This document shows, piece after piece, positions 1 through 13,289 of a DNA stretch of 64,000 nucleotides (position 1 is its first letter; each line of letters opens with the position of its first letter). Origin of the DNA: Microvirga sp. ACRRW (GTDB taxonomy: Bacteria; Pseudomonadota; Alphaproteobacteria; Rhizobiales; Beijerinckiaceae); contig NZ_JAKRNJ010000007.1 of the NCBI RefSeq assembly GCF_022346925.1, positions 87,974 through 151,973 of the forward strand. Reading direction: 5' to 3'. The notes under the pieces were generated by a model, which saw only the letters and a list, made by a program, of their open reading frames with translations, searched no databases and was not told where the DNA came from. The position numbers and the translations under genes were made by a program.

Positions 1-3810
<3,810 letters not shown>

Positions 3811-3828
3811 GGAATTAAGGGGCAAACG

Positions 3829-5250
3829 ATGGGTAAGGTCACAGGCTTTCTCGAATACGACCGGCAGGAGCAGAAGTATCAGCTCGCCGGTGAGCGCGTG
3901 CGCCACTTCCGCGAATTCACGCTGCCGCTCGACGACAACGATCTGAAGAAGCAGGCGGGGCGCTGCATGGATTGCGGCATTCCCTTCTGCCACGGGCCGA
4001 CAGGCTGTCCGGTGCACAACCAGATTCCCGATTGGAACGATCTGGTCTGGCAGGGCGATTGGGCGGAGGCTGCCGCCAACCTCCACACGACCAACAACTT
4101 CCCGGAATTCACGGGACGCGTATGCCCCGCTCCGTGCGAGGAGGCGTGCACGCTGAACCTCGAGAACCAGCCTGTCACCATCAAGACCATCGAGCAGGCC
4201 ATTGCCGACAAGGCGTGGGAGATGGGCTTCATCAAGCCCGAGCCCGCAGGCTTCTCGACGGGCAAGCGCGTCGCCATCATCGGCTCAGGGCCAGCGGGTC
4301 TCGCCGCCGCTCAGCAGCTCGCGCGTGCCGGTCACGACGTGCATGTGTTCGAGCGCCAGGCGAAGGCAGGCGGATTGCTGCGCTACGGCATTCCGGACTT
4401 CAAGATGGAGAAGTACCACATCGACCGTCGCGTGAAGCAGATGGAAGCCGAAGGCGTCACCTTCCATTGCGGCGTGAATATCGGCGTGGATCGCAGCTTC
4501 GCCTCGCTCCACAACGAATACGATGCGGTGCTGTTTGCTGGCGGCGCGGAAGATCCGCGCGATCCGAACCTGCCGGGGCAGGATCTCAAGGGCGTGCATA
4601 ATGCGATGCCCTATCTCACCCAGGCGAACCAGCGTGTCGGCGGTGAGGAAGTCACGGTTGAGCCGATCCTCGCAAACGGCAAGCACGTGGTCGTTATCGG
4701 CGGCGGCGACACGGCGTCGGACTGCGTCGGCACCGCGTTCCGCCAGGGCGCGCTTTCCGTCACGCAGCTCGACATTCGCCCCAAGCCTCCCGAGCGCGAG
4801 GACAAGCTCACCGTGTGGCCTTATTGGCCGACGAAGATGCGTACCTCCTCTTCGCAGGCCGAAGGCGCGGAGCGTGAGTTCCAGGCGGCGACGCTCGGCA
4901 TCGTCGGCAAGAACGGCAAGGCTGTCGGCGTGCAATGCGCCCGTGTCGACGAAAAGCGCCAGCCGATTGCCGGTAGCGAGTTCGTGCTCAAAGCCGATCT
5001 CGTGTTCATCGCCATCGGTTTCGCAGGCTCGGTGAAGGAAGGTCTGCTGGAGCAATCCGGCGTCGCGATGGATCGGCGCGGCAATGTGGTTGCCGACGAC
5101 AAGAGCTACAAGACCTCCAACGACAAGGTCTTCGTGGCGGGTGACATGCGCCGTGGCCAGTCGCTCGTGGTGTGGGCGATCCGCGAAGGCCGTCAGGCTG
5201 CGCGCGCCATCGACACATATCTCATGGGCGAGAGCACATTGCCGGTCTAA
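3829..5250 (+). CDS. gltD: Glutamate synthase small subunit
   Basis: This 473-residue flavoprotein oxidises NADPH and passes electrons through Fe-S clusters to GltB. The N-terminal cysteine motifs CMDCGIPFC and CPAPCEEAC (residues about 45-110) bind 4Fe-4S clusters. An FAD-binding [17 protein letters not shown] motif follows near residue 150, and an NADPH-binding GGGDTASDC motif near 290. The ATG has an AAGGGG ribosome site about 8 nt upstream, in an 18-nt gap after gltB, so the two are one operon ending at the hairpin just downstream. Length is normal for the bacterial beta subunit. Confidence 0.98.
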   Translation: MGKVTGFLEYDRQEQKYQLAGERVRHFREFTLPLDDNDLKKQAGRCMDCGIPFCHGPTGCPVHNQIPDWNDLVWQGDWAEAAANLHTTNNFPEFTGRVCPAPCEEACTLNLENQPVTIKTIEQAIADKAWEMGFIKPEPAGFSTGKRVAIIGSGPAGLAAAQQLARAGHDVHVFERQAKAGGLLRYGIPDFKMEKYHIDRRVKQMEAEGVTFHCGVNIGVDRSFASLHNEYDAVLFAGGAEDPRDPNLPGQDLKGVHNAMPYLTQANQRVGGEEVTVEPILANGKHVVVIGGGDTASDCVGTAFRQGALSVTQLDIRPKPPEREDKLTVWPYWPTKMRTSSSQAEGAEREFQAATLGIVGKNGKAVGVQCARVDEKRQPIAGSEFVLKADLVFIAIGFAGSVKEGLLEQSGVAMDRRGNVVADDKSYKTSNDKVFVAGDMRRGQSLVVWAIREGRQAARAIDTYLMGESTLPV

Positions 5251-5269
5251 TCATCTTGCGTGGTTAAAC

Positions 5270-5308
5270 AAAAAGGCGGCCGATCCATCGGATCAGACCG
5301 CCTTTTTT
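5270..5308 (+). terminator. Intrinsic terminator after gltBD
   Basis: The stem AAAAAGGCGG pairs with CCGCCTTTTT, and an inner stem GATCC/GGATC closes a three-base loop; a T run follows. The A run on the left arm makes it usable in both directions, so it can also end the converging leftward gene that stops at 5325. Confidence 0.9.
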
Positions 5309-5324
5309 ATTTTGTAGAATTCGC

Positions 5325-6569
5325 TCAGCTGCGCGGCCAGCGGAAATCGTCCGCGCGTCCTGGCCGTGAACTCGGCGCGACGCCGTTGCGCAACGCGCGC
5401 TGCACGGGATAGGCGCTGTCACCTGTGAGTTTCGGTGGGCTGGAAACCAATGTGCCGCCGGGCGTCACATCCTGGCGCGTCAGCGGCAGCACGGGACCGA
5501 CGATGGGCTTTGCGGGAAGCACGACCGGCACGGCAGGGTCGGGCGGCGCAGGAATGGCCGCCTCGATGTTCGCAGGCTGTCCATCGGGCGTCGTTGCAGC
5601 AGCCGGCGCGCCGGTGCCCGCCGATTCAAGGATCTTCTTGATCTCCACATCCGCGAAATATGCGATCTTGCGGGCGCCCGCCTTGGTGAAGGACACGCCG
5701 TCATCGGTGCGCAACCGTGCAGGCTCGCCATCCACATCGGGGCCGAAGGAGGTATAGCGGTTCTCGTCGTCGACGAAGCCGGGGAAGATGTCCACGTAGG
5801 CGCCGCCGTTGCGCTGCACGCTTTCCTGATAGACGGCGTTCATGGCGAGCAAATCCTCGGACAACCGGCTGCTCTTCATAGGCGGCAGACCGATCCAGAC
5901 CACGGGAATGTTGCGCTCCTTGAAGGTTCGCATGATCCCGTCGATCCTCTGGGTATAGAGGTCCTTCCAGCGGTCGGAGCGAAGCTCCACTCGGTCCTCG
6001 CCCTCCTGCAAGGACTGCCGGTCGCTCAAACCCAGCATGACGACGGCAATCGTCGCCTTCTGACCTGAATCGAGGGTCGCCTTGATGAAGTTCGGCCATT
6101 CCGATGGATCGCTGCGCACGATGTTACTGCCGTTCCTGATCTTGCCGACGATGGCGACATCCTGATTCTCGGCATAACCCGCTTCGAGACCCTGGCGCGC
6201 GAACTCCGCGAGCGAGTCTCCGAAAACGACCACATAGGTGGAAGGATCGACCTTGGGCTTTTCAGGACGTGCCGCGACGGCCGGCGCGGGAGCCTTGCGC
6301 GGCTTGGCGACAGGCGCACGGGCGGGCGGCGGCGGGTCATCGGGAACACCGAAGAAGCGGCGCAGGCTGAAACCCTGCTGCGGTTGGGGCTGTGCCGGCT
6401 GAACGAGCTTTCCCGGATAATAGCCGGGCGGATAAGCCCGTGGGTCGCGGTATCCCTGCCGCTGCTGCGGCTGCTGCTGATAAGCGCCCTGCGCCAGCAC
6501 GTGAGAGCCGCTTCCCAAGGCGAGAAGCAGGCTTAAAAGCATCAGGCGAAGGATCGTCAGCAAGCGCAT
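5325..6569 (-). CDS. DUF459 / SGNH-hydrolase-like exported protein
   Basis: The ATG at 6569 opens a hydrophobic signal peptide ending near HVLAQ; an in-frame GTG at 6596 is less likely because it would put charged residues ahead of the signal. A Pro/Gln-rich linker (residues about 30-100) leads to an SGNH domain: VVFGDSLAEF carries the nucleophile Ser, and IVGKIRNGSN and VVMLGLSDRQS fit the Gly and Asn blocks. The block that normally reads D-x-x-H reads D-G-V-S here, so the usual catalytic His is absent. The C-terminus (after about 300) is Pro-rich and of low complexity. It lies 56 nt or less downstream of a lytic transglycosylase on the same strand, which suggests a periplasmic, cell-wall role. 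Substrate unknown. Confidence 0.8.
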   Translation of the reverse strand: MRLLTILRLMLLSLLLALGSGSHVLAQGAYQQQPQQRQGYRDPRAYPPGYYPGKLVQPAQPQPQQGFSLRRFFGVPDDPPPPARAPVAKPRKAPAPAVAARPEKPKVDPSTYVVVFGDSLAEFARQGLEAGYAENQDVAIVGKIRNGSNIVRSDPSEWPNFIKATLDSGQKATIAVVMLGLSDRQSLQEGEDRVELRSDRWKDLYTQRIDGIMRTFKERNIPVVWIGLPPMKSSRLSEDLLAMNAVYQESVQRNGGAYVDIFPGFVDDENRYTSFGPDVDGEPARLRTDDGVSFTKAGARKIAYFADVEIKKILESAGTGAPAAATTPDGQPANIEAAIPAPPDPAVPVVLPAKPIVGPVLPLTRQDVTPGGTLVSSPPKLTGDSAYPVQRALRNGVAPSSRPGRADDFRWPRS

Positions 6570-6624
6570 CGGCGGTTCCACGTTGGTCCGGACCACCTCT
6601 GTTATAGAGCCTCGGCCGGACCTG

Positions 6625-7851
6625 TCAGCGGGCTGTGCGCAACTCGCGCAGGACAGCGTAGTCGGCGTAGCCGTCGGGAATCAAGCCACGGCGGAGCTGG
6701 AAGTTCCGCACGGCCTCCCGGGTCTTGGAGCCGAACTTGCCGTCCGTCTCGCCCTCATAGAACCCAAGCCGCAACAGGCGCTGCTGCAATTCCTGCCGCT
6801 CCTCCTTGGCCATCATGGGCTGGTCCTTGGGCCATGCGCCCTGGATCTGCAGGCCGCCCATGACCCGGTCGCCGAGATGGGCCACACCCATGGCGTAGGC
6901 GTCCGAGGAATTATAGGCCTTGATCACGTCGTAGTTGCTCGTGACCAGGAAGGCGGGGCCGTTCGCCCCACCCGGCAGGAACAGGCTTGCCTCGCCCGCC
7001 TGCGGCATGGGATTCCCGTCGGCGCGGCGCACGCCCACATACTGCCATTGAGGGAAAGTCCCGCTCAGGTAGCTGAAGTCGAAGCCTTTCGGCAGCTTGA
7101 CCTCGAAGCCCCAGGGCAGCCCTGGCTTCCATCCGTGCTGGCGCAGATAATTGGCGGTGGAGGCCATGGCATCCGGCACCGAGGACCAGATATCGCGCAC
7201 GCCGTCCCGGTTGCCGTCGACGGCGTATTTCATGAAGCTCGAAGGCATGAACTGGGTCTGGCCCATGGCGCCGGCCCAGGAGCCCAGCATCTTGTCGCGG
7301 CTGATATGCTCCCCTTCCAGGATCTGGAGCGCGATGAGCAGCTCCTCCTTGAAGAAGTCGCCGCGATAGCCCGTATAGGCCAGGGTCGAGAGCGCCCGCA
7401 CCGCATAGATCGAGCCGGTGAAGCTGCCGAAATTGGTTTCCATGCCCCAGACGCCGAGCACCACGGAACGCGGCACGCCATAGGTCTTCTCGATGGCAGT
7501 CAGGGTCTTCGACCATTCAGCGCTCATCTGCTGCCCGCGCTGCAGGCGCTGAGCCGAGATGGAGCCGTTGATGTATTCCCAGATCGGGCGGACGAACTCG
7601 GATTGCTTTTTGGTGAGCGCGATGATCTTCGGATCGGGCTGAACGCCCCGGAAGGCGTCGTCGAAGGTGGCGCGGGAGACGCCGCGCGCCTTGGCCGCCG
7701 GCCAGAGGCCCTGCACGAAGCGCTGGAACCCTGCTTCCGAGACCTCCTGGGCCTGGGCCGGGCGCGTCCATCCTTCCACACCGACGGTGAGGGTCAGACC
7801 GAGAAGGAGGGCGCCGCAGACGCGGCGGACCAGAACAAGCGGCTGATGCAT
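6625..7851 (-). CDS. Lytic murein transglycosylase (MltB/SLT_2 type) with peptidoglycan-binding domain
   Basis: This 408-residue protein cleaves the MurNAc-GlcNAc bond of peptidoglycan in the periplasm, releasing 1,6-anhydro ends. A signal peptide ends near AQAQE (residue 35). The SLT_2 catalytic domain spans about 38-335; GVWGMETNFGSFTG holds the catalytic Glu, and GAMGQTQFMPS is the second family motif. A PG_binding_1 domain (about 348-405, with the EGETDGKFGSKTREAV repeat) closes the protein. The domain order matches alphaproteobacterial MltB-like enzymes. It is probably co-transcribed with the SGNH-like gene after it. Confidence 0.93.
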   Translation of the reverse strand: MHQPLVLVRRVCGALLLGLTLTVGVEGWTRPAQAQEVSEAGFQRFVQGLWPAAKARGVSRATFDDAFRGVQPDPKIIALTKKQSEFVRPIWEYINGSISAQRLQRGQQMSAEWSKTLTAIEKTYGVPRSVVLGVWGMETNFGSFTGSIYAVRALSTLAYTGYRGDFFKEELLIALQILEGEHISRDKMLGSWAGAMGQTQFMPSSFMKYAVDGNRDGVRDIWSSVPDAMASTANYLRQHGWKPGLPWGFEVKLPKGFDFSYLSGTFPQWQYVGVRRADGNPMPQAGEASLFLPGGANGPAFLVTSNYDVIKAYNSSDAYAMGVAHLGDRVMGGLQIQGAWPKDQPMMAKEERQELQQRLLRLGFYEGETDGKFGSKTREAVRNFQLRRGLIPDGYADYAVLRELRTAR

Positions 7852-7945
7852 GAGTGTCGCTCACGGAAACAGGGCAGAAATTGCCCTGCCAATGCGACAC
7901 TAAGAGAGTTAACAGCCGGTTGACACCTAGCCTTATAGGGAGGGT

Positions 7946-8932
7946 CTATGCGGCTTTCCGTCCCATCAGGGTCCGCTCCCAGCGCAGGGCCTGATCGACG
8001 ATTTCCGTCAGACTGTCATGCTGCGGCTGCCATCCGAGGCTGCGGATTCGATCGACCTTGGCCACGAGCTGAGCCGGATCGCCGGGCCGACGCGGACTGA
8101 GACGCACCTCGAAATCGACGCCGGAAACCTTCTTCACCACGTCCACGACCTCCAGCACCGAAGCGCCATGGCCGTAGCCACAGTTCATGACCGCGCATTC
8201 GCCGCCCTCGCGCAGGGATTTGAGCGCCACCAGATGGGCACGGGCGAGATCGTTGACTTGGATGTAGTCGCGCACGCAGGTGCCGTCGGGCGTGGCGTAA
8301 TCCGTGCCGAACACGTCGAGATGGGGCCGTTGGCCGAGTGCCGCCTGGGCTGCCACCTTGATGAGATGGGTGGCCTGGGGCGTCGATTGGCCCGAGCGGC
8401 CTTTAGGGTCGGCACCTGCCACGTTGAAATACCGCAGGATCGCATAGCGCAGGCCATGGGCGACATGAGCATCCTGGAGCATCCATTCGCTCATGAGCTT
8501 GCTGCGCCCATACGGGTTGATGGGCAAGAGCGGCATGTCCTCGGAGAGGAGCGGCGCTTCCGCGTTGCCGTAGACGGCGGCGGTCGAGGAGAAGACGAAA
8601 TTCTTGATGCCCGTCTGGACCGCAGTCTCGATCAGGGCTCGCGTTTTGACCGTGTTGTTGAAGTAATAGCCGAGCGGATCGGTAACGGATTCCGGCACCA
8701 CGATCTTGGCGGCATAATGCAGGATGCTGTCGATCCCATGCTCGGCAATGACCTTGGACACGAGATCCCGGTCGCCCACATCGCCGACAACGAGAGTGAC
8801 GCCCTCAGGGACAGCCCAGCGGAAGCCCGTGGAGAGATTGTCGAGAACGACTACCCGCTCGCCCGCATCGAGGAGCTCGAGCACCATATGGCTGCCGATA
8901 TAGCCCGCACCGCCCGTGACCAGAACCGTCAT
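7946..8932 (-). CDS. galE: UDP-glucose 4-epimerase
   Basis: The protein interconverts UDP-glucose and UDP-galactose using tightly bound NAD+. The N-terminal Rossmann motif GGAGYIGSH (residues 7-15), the catalytic Ser/Thr region FSSTAAVYG, and the Tyr-x3-Lys pair in NPYGRSK are all present; length is 328 residues, normal for the extended SDR family. The start at 8932 is fixed by AGGAGG 8 nt upstream; a longer reading would begin inside that ribosome site. It is divergent from galU, so the pair supplies UDP-hexoses for envelope or exopolysaccharide synthesis. Confidence 0.96.
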   Translation of the reverse strand: MTVLVTGGAGYIGSHMVLELLDAGERVVVLDNLSTGFRWAVPEGVTLVVGDVGDRDLVSKVIAEHGIDSILHYAAKIVVPESVTDPLGYYFNNTVKTRALIETAVQTGIKNFVFSSTAAVYGNAEAPLLSEDMPLLPINPYGRSKLMSEWMLQDAHVAHGLRYAILRYFNVAGADPKGRSGQSTPQATHLIKVAAQAALGQRPHLDVFGTDYATPDGTCVRDYIQVNDLARAHLVALKSLREGGECAVMNCGYGHGASVLEVVDVVKKVSGVDFEVRLSPRRPGDPAQLVAKVDRIRSLGWQPQHDSLTEIVDQALRWERTLMGRKAA

Positions 8933-9028
8933 TGTCGATCCTCCTCGCAACCTGCCTGTCCCGGCGGTTTAACCAAAACGCTTCAGCTTCAATTCAGGTC
9001 CAGCCCTCTACCAGAGGAGGCAACACCG

Positions 9029-9106
9029 ATGCAAAAGGCAAATATCAATCGCCATGGGAACTTAAGCTTAACAGTCAGCGGTTTTCTTTTGCCCTGCCTG
9101 CCTTAG
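9029..9106 (+). CDS. Candidate 25-residue leader peptide or small protein ahead of galU
   Basis: The ATG has an unusually strong ribosome site, GAGGAGG at 9014-9020 with 8 nt spacing, stronger than the one seen for galU. The predicted peptide starts MQKANINRHGN and ends in a short hydrophobic stretch, SGFLLPCLP. Its stop lies 40 nt before the galU ATG. It may be a regulatory leader peptide or a small protein. No homolog is recognised, and the call rests on the ribosome site and position only. Confidence 0.35.
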   Translation: MQKANINRHGNLSLTVSGFLLPCLP

Positions 9107-9146
9107 ATTGTCCCCCTCTCTTCCCTGCTCAAACACGGCTCGTTCA

Positions 9147-10013
9147 ATGAAGCGCATTCGCAAAGCAGTCCTTCCCGTTGCCGGTCTCGGCACCCGTTTC
9201 CTTCCCGCCACCAAGGCGGTGCCGAAGGAGATGCTGTGCGTGGTCGACCGGCCCGTGGTGCAGCACGTGGTGGATGAGGCCCGGGCTGCGGGAATCGAGC
9301 ATTTCATTTTCGTCACCGGGCGCGGCAAGGCCGTGATCGAGGACCATTTCGACATTGCCTACGAGCTGAACAAGACGCTCGAGGCACGCGGCAAGACCAA
9401 GGAACTGGAGCTTCTCGCCAAGGACCAGCCCCAGGCTGGCCAGACGAGCTTCACCCGCCAGCAGGAACCCCTCGGCCTCGGCCATGCGGTGTGGTGCGCC
9501 CGAGAACTCGTGGGCGACGAGCCCTTCGCCGTCATCCTCCCCGACATGCTCAGCCGGGGCTCCATGGAGCAGATGATCGCCGCCTACGACAAGCATGGCG
9601 GCAACATCATCGCCGTGGAAGAGGTGCCGGAAGACCAGACCCATCAATACGGCATCGTCTCGGTCGGCCAGGAATTCGGCCAGACCTTCGAGATCACCGG
9701 CATGGTGGAGAAGCCGCCGAAGGGCACGGCTCCGTCGAACTACATCATTTCCGGCCGCTACATCCTGCAGCCCGAGATCTTCGACCTTCTCTCCAACCAG
9801 GAGCGCGGGGCGGGCAACGAGATCCAGCTGACCGATTCGATGATCCGCCTGATGAAGAACCAGCAGTTCTTCGGCATGAAGTACGAAGGCAAGACCTACG
9901 ATACGGGCTCCAAGATCGGCTTCCTCATGGCGAACGTGGCTTATGCCCTGGAGCGCGGCGACCTCGGCCCGGCCTTCCGCGAGGAGCTGGAAGCCTTGCT
10001 GCGCCAAAAGTAA
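9147..10013 (+). CDS. galU: UTP-glucose-1-phosphate uridylyltransferase
   Basis: This cytoplasmic enzyme makes UDP-glucose from UTP and glucose-1-phosphate. The nucleotide-binding signature GLGTRFLPATKAVPKEML is at residues about 10-28, and the active-site region VEKPPKGTAPSNYIISGRY is near 190-205. Its 288 residues are normal. ATG 9147 starts the conserved MKRIRKAVLPVAG; the in-frame upstream codons do not look like this family. kdsD follows 51 nt downstream in the same direction, so a nucleotide-sugar/LPS precursor operon is likely. Confidence 0.96.
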   Translation: MKRIRKAVLPVAGLGTRFLPATKAVPKEMLCVVDRPVVQHVVDEARAAGIEHFIFVTGRGKAVIEDHFDIAYELNKTLEARGKTKELELLAKDQPQAGQTSFTRQQEPLGLGHAVWCARELVGDEPFAVILPDMLSRGSMEQMIAAYDKHGGNIIAVEEVPEDQTHQYGIVSVGQEFGQTFEITGMVEKPPKGTAPSNYIISGRYILQPEIFDLLSNQERGAGNEIQLTDSMIRLMKNQQFFGMKYEGKTYDTGSKIGFLMANVAYALERGDLGPAFREELEALLRQK

Positions 10014-10064
10014 CCGGGGCTTCAGGGTTCCTCGTGGCCGCTCCCATGTGCTAAAGGGGCGGCC

Positions 10065-11060
10065 ATGGCACTCGCACAGACCAAATCCGCTTCGCCCGAC
10101 CAAGCTGTCGCCTCGGCCCTGCGCACGCTCGAAACCGAGCGCGAGGGCCTGACCATCCTCATGGACGCCATCGGCAATGGCCTCGGCCCCCTCTTCACGG
10201 CTGCGGTCGAGACGATTGCGTCCTCCAAAGGCCGGGTCATCGTGACCGGCATGGGCAAATCGGGCCATATCGGCCGCAAGATCGTCGCCACCATGGCCTC
10301 GACCGGCACGCCCGCCCATTACGTTCACCCGGCCGAAGCCAGCCACGGCGATCTCGGCATGATCCAGCCTGAGGACGTGATTATCGCTCTCTCCTGGTCC
10401 GGCGAGACGGCGGAGCTGGCCGACATCGTCGGCTATTCGCGCCGCTTCCGGGTGCCGCTGATTGCCTTCACGTCGAATGCGGATTCGACTCTCGGCCAGG
10501 CCGCCGATATCTGCCTGGCGCTGCCCAAGGCGAAGGAGGCCTGCCCCAACGGATTGGCGCCCACCACCTCCACGACGATCCAGCTGGCTTTAGGCGATGC
10601 GCTCGCAATCGCGCTGCTGGAGAGGCGGGGCTTCACGGCAGAAAACTTCCGCGTGTTTCATCCGGGCGGGAAGCTCGGCGCGCAGCTCAAGCTCGTGCGG
10701 GACATCATGCACAAGGACGAGCGCCTGCCGCTGGTGGGCATCGACGCGCGCATGGATCAGGCCATCGAGGAAATCGGCCGCAAGGGCTTCGGTTCGGTGA
10801 TCGTGGTGAATGCGGACGGCACGCTCGCCGGCATCGTCACCGACGGTGATCTGCGCCGCAACCTTCGCCCCGATCTAGTCACCTTGCCAGTGACCGCCAT
10901 CATGACGCGCACGCCGCGCACCATCGCACCGGATGCGCTGCTTGCCACCGCGCTCGAGGTCGAGGAAACCGCGCGCATCACGTCCTTGATCGTGGTCGAC
11001 AACAACAAGCCCGTCGGGCTCGTGCACTATCTCGACCTGCTGCGCGCGGGCGTGGCTTAA
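10065..11060 (+). CDS. kdsD: D-arabinose-5-phosphate isomerase (KdsD/KpsF)
   Basis: The enzyme interconverts ribulose-5-phosphate and arabinose-5-phosphate, the first step toward Kdo for LPS. An N-terminal SIS sugar-isomerase domain (about 40-180) carries VTGMGKSGHIGRK and the SWSGETAEL motif. Two CBS domains follow (about 205-262 and 270-328). The arrangement and 331-residue length match KdsD/KpsF exactly. It lies in the same direction as galU and converges on the GST gene with only 10 nt between stops. Confidence 0.95.
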   Translation: MALAQTKSASPDQAVASALRTLETEREGLTILMDAIGNGLGPLFTAAVETIASSKGRVIVTGMGKSGHIGRKIVATMASTGTPAHYVHPAEASHGDLGMIQPEDVIIALSWSGETAELADIVGYSRRFRVPLIAFTSNADSTLGQAADICLALPKAKEACPNGLAPTTSTTIQLALGDALAIALLERRGFTAENFRVFHPGGKLGAQLKLVRDIMHKDERLPLVGIDARMDQAIEEIGRKGFGSVIVVNADGTLAGIVTDGDLRRNLRPDLVTLPVTAIMTRTPRTIAPDALLATALEVEETARITSLIVVDNNKPVGLVHYLDLLRAGVA

Positions 11061-11070
11061 CTCCTTTTCG

Positions 11071-11724
11071 TCAATCGCGGTCGGGAGCACCGAGCGGGAA
11101 GTACTGACGGTAGGGCCGCGCCTCGTCCACCGCTCTTGCGAATGACGGACGCGCGAGCAGGCGCTTGCGATAGGCGTGCACGTTGGCATGCTCCGCGCTG
11201 ATCGGGTGCGCCCAATCCGCATAGAACAACGATGGAGCGGCCGCGCAATCGGCCATGCTGAAGGCATCGCCTGCCGCCCATTCACGCCCGGCCATCGCAT
11301 AATCGAGCCATGCATAAGCCGTGTCGAGCATGCGCCGTGCCTCGATGACGCCGTGAGAATCGCGATCCGGTTCCGAACGGATGCGGTCGGCCACGATCTT
11401 CTGCATGGGCGTCATGATGTAGTTGTCGAAGAAGCGATCCATCATCCGCACATCGAGCGCCGCGCGCGGATCTTCGGGAACGAGTTTCACGGGTCCGGGA
11501 TGGAAGAGCCCGAGATGCTCGATGATGATGCTCGCTTCGAGCACGGTTCGCTCGCCATCGATCAGAACGGGGAATTTCCTGATCGGCCACAGGGCTGCCA
11601 ACTCGGCATTCGCGGCCTCATCGCCAAGCATGCGGTATTCAAAGGGAATGCCGTTCTCGTAAAGCGCGGTGAGAACCTTCTGGCAGTAGGACGAGAAGGG
11701 ATGTGCGTAGAGTTTCAAGGTCAT
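11071..11724 (-). CDS. Glutathione S-transferase family protein
   Basis: The N-terminal thioredoxin-like domain (about 1-80) begins LKLYAHPFSSYCQK, with the cis-Pro region RKFPVLIDG and the glutathione-contacting E-A-S of VLEASIIIEHL. An all-helical C-terminal domain (about 90-205) contains the GDAFSMADCAAAP motif. Length 217 is normal. GGAGG lies 8 nt before the ATG. It follows the nfeD-like gene by 19 nt, so it is the last gene of the SPFH-NfeD operon. The substrate cannot be predicted. Confidence 0.88.
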   Translation of the reverse strand: MTLKLYAHPFSSYCQKVLTALYENGIPFEYRMLGDEAANAELAALWPIRKFPVLIDGERTVLEASIIIEHLGLFHPGPVKLVPEDPRAALDVRMMDRFFDNYIMTPMQKIVADRIRSEPDRDSHGVIEARRMLDTAYAWLDYAMAGREWAAGDAFSMADCAAAPSLFYADWAHPISAEHANVHAYRKRLLARPSFARAVDEARPYRQYFPLGAPDRD

Positions 11725-11743
11725 GCGTTATCCCTCCTCATCT

Positions 11744-12193
11744 TCAAGGATCGTCCACCACCAGGGTCGAGCCTTCGACGCGCACGACTCGGACCTTGGC
11801 GCCCTTGAGGCGATCCGCGCCGGTGACGCGCCATGAGCTGTCGTCGACGCGAATGCGGCCTTCCCCGTCCTTGATCGGCGTCTCCAGCGTGAACACGCGA
11901 CCGACGAGCGCCTGTCCCCGCTGATTGAGATGAGATGCAGGTGCCTCCGCCTGATCTTTCGCGCGCGTGACGTAGCGCCCCAAAATCACCGCCGCGACTG
12001 AGAGCAGCGCAAAGATGATGAAGGCTGTCTGCCAGGACAGATCGAATGCAGCATCGAGCAGGCCTGTGGCGATAGCGGCCAACCCCAGCCAAAGGAAGAA
12101 GATACCGGGCGCCATCAGCTCGACACCGATCAGAACGAGACCAAGGATGATCCAGCTCCAGGCGCCGAGACTGATGAATGCATCGCGGATCAT
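11744..12193 (-). CDS. NfeD family membrane protein (short form)
   Basis: This 149-residue protein has three or four N-terminal membrane helices (residues about 10-80) and a C-terminal OB-fold NfeD domain (about 90-147) containing GQALVGRVFTLETPI. It lacks the ClpP-like protease domain of long NfeD proteins. Its start overlaps the stop of the upstream SPFH gene by 4 nt (ATGA), the classic translationally coupled stomatin-NfeD pair. The pair is thought to organise membrane microdomains; the specific role is unknown. Confidence 0.9.
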   Translation of the reverse strand: MIRDAFISLGAWSWIILGLVLIGVELMAPGIFFLWLGLAAIATGLLDAAFDLSWQTAFIIFALLSVAAVILGRYVTRAKDQAEAPASHLNQRGQALVGRVFTLETPIKDGEGRIRVDDSSWRVTGADRLKGAKVRVVRVEGSTLVVDDP

Positions 12194-13194
12194 GAGCGCT
12201 CCGTTCCCTTCGTCACGGCAGGCACACTTCGCGGAGATTTGGGAGCAGCGCTGCCATCACCACCGAACACGGATTTCGTAAGCTCCGCGATGCCGCCGAG
12301 CGTGCCGGCAAGGCCCGCCGCTTCGATCGGCACGATCACCACCTTCTGGTTCGGTGCCGTCGCAAGAGAGCGGATGGCGTCGATGTACTTTTCCGCCACG
12401 ATAAAGTTGGCGGCGGCAAGATCGCCGCTCGTGATCGCATCGCTCACCATGGATGTCGCCTTGGCTTCAGCCTCGGCCAGACGCTCGCGCGCTTCGGCAT
12501 CTCGGAAGGCTGCTTCCCTGCGGCCCTCTGCCGAGAGGATCTGCGATTGCTTCTCGCCTTCGGCGCGCAGGATTTCCGCCTGCCGCAATCCTTCGGCCTC
12601 AAGCACGGCGGCGCGCTTCTCGCGCTCGGCCTTCATCTGCCGCGCCATGGCGCCGGCAAGATCCTGCGGCGGGAGAATGTCCTTGATCTCGACGCGGGTG
12701 ACCTTCGCGCCCCAGGGCGAAGCGGCGGCATCCATGACCCGCAGCAAGCGTTCGTTGATCTCGTCGCGATGCGAGAGAAGCTGGTCGAGATCCATCGAGC
12801 CGACCACCGTGCGGATGTTCGTCATGGTCAAAACCAGAAGAGCCTGACTCAAGTCAGAAACCTCATAGGAGGCGCGGGCCGGGTCGAGCACCTGATAGAA
12901 CGCCGCCGCATCGATGGTGACGCCTGCGTTATCCCTGGTGAAGGCTTCCTGGCTCGGAATATCGAGCACCTGCTCCATGACATTCACGCGCTTCCCGATC
13001 TGATCCATATACGGAACGATGAGGCCGAGGCCTGGAGTGAGAGTGCGCGAGTAGCGACCGAAGCGCTCTACCGTATAGGCATAGCCCTGCGGCACCGTTC
13101 TCACTCCCATCGCGATCGTCACCACGACCACGAGCACGAGAACGATCACGAAGATGTCGAAACCGCTGAAACCGCTAAAAGCACCGAACTGCAT
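12190..13194 (-). CDS. SPFH/band 7 protein (stomatin/QmcA type)
   Basis: One N-terminal membrane anchor (residues about 12-32) is followed by a band 7 domain starting TVPQGYAYTVERFGRYSRTL, the conserved IKDILPPQDL motif near 175, and a long Ala/Glu-rich coiled coil (about 185-250, repeats of EAEGLRQAEILRAEG type). This is the pattern of QmcA/paraslipin proteins, which form large rings at the inner membrane. It leads a three-gene operon with NfeD and a GST. Length 334 is usual. Confidence 0.92.
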   Translation of the reverse strand: MQFGAFSGFSGFDIFVIVLVLVVVVTIAMGVRTVPQGYAYTVERFGRYSRTLTPGLGLIVPYMDQIGKRVNVMEQVLDIPSQEAFTRDNAGVTIDAAAFYQVLDPARASYEVSDLSQALLVLTMTNIRTVVGSMDLDQLLSHRDEINERLLRVMDAAASPWGAKVTRVEIKDILPPQDLAGAMARQMKAEREKRAAVLEAEGLRQAEILRAEGEKQSQILSAEGRREAAFRDAEARERLAEAEAKATSMVSDAITSGDLAAANFIVAEKYIDAIRSLATAPNQKVVIVPIEAAGLAGTLGGIAELTKSVFGGDGSAAPKSPRSVPAVTKGTERS

Positions 13195-13289
13195 TCATTC
13201 CCCCAGGCAACGGAGTTGCATTGGTCACAGGCTACCCGATAGGAGGAAAAACTCCTAGAGGGGCCACACGGAGCTGTTATTCTCCATCC

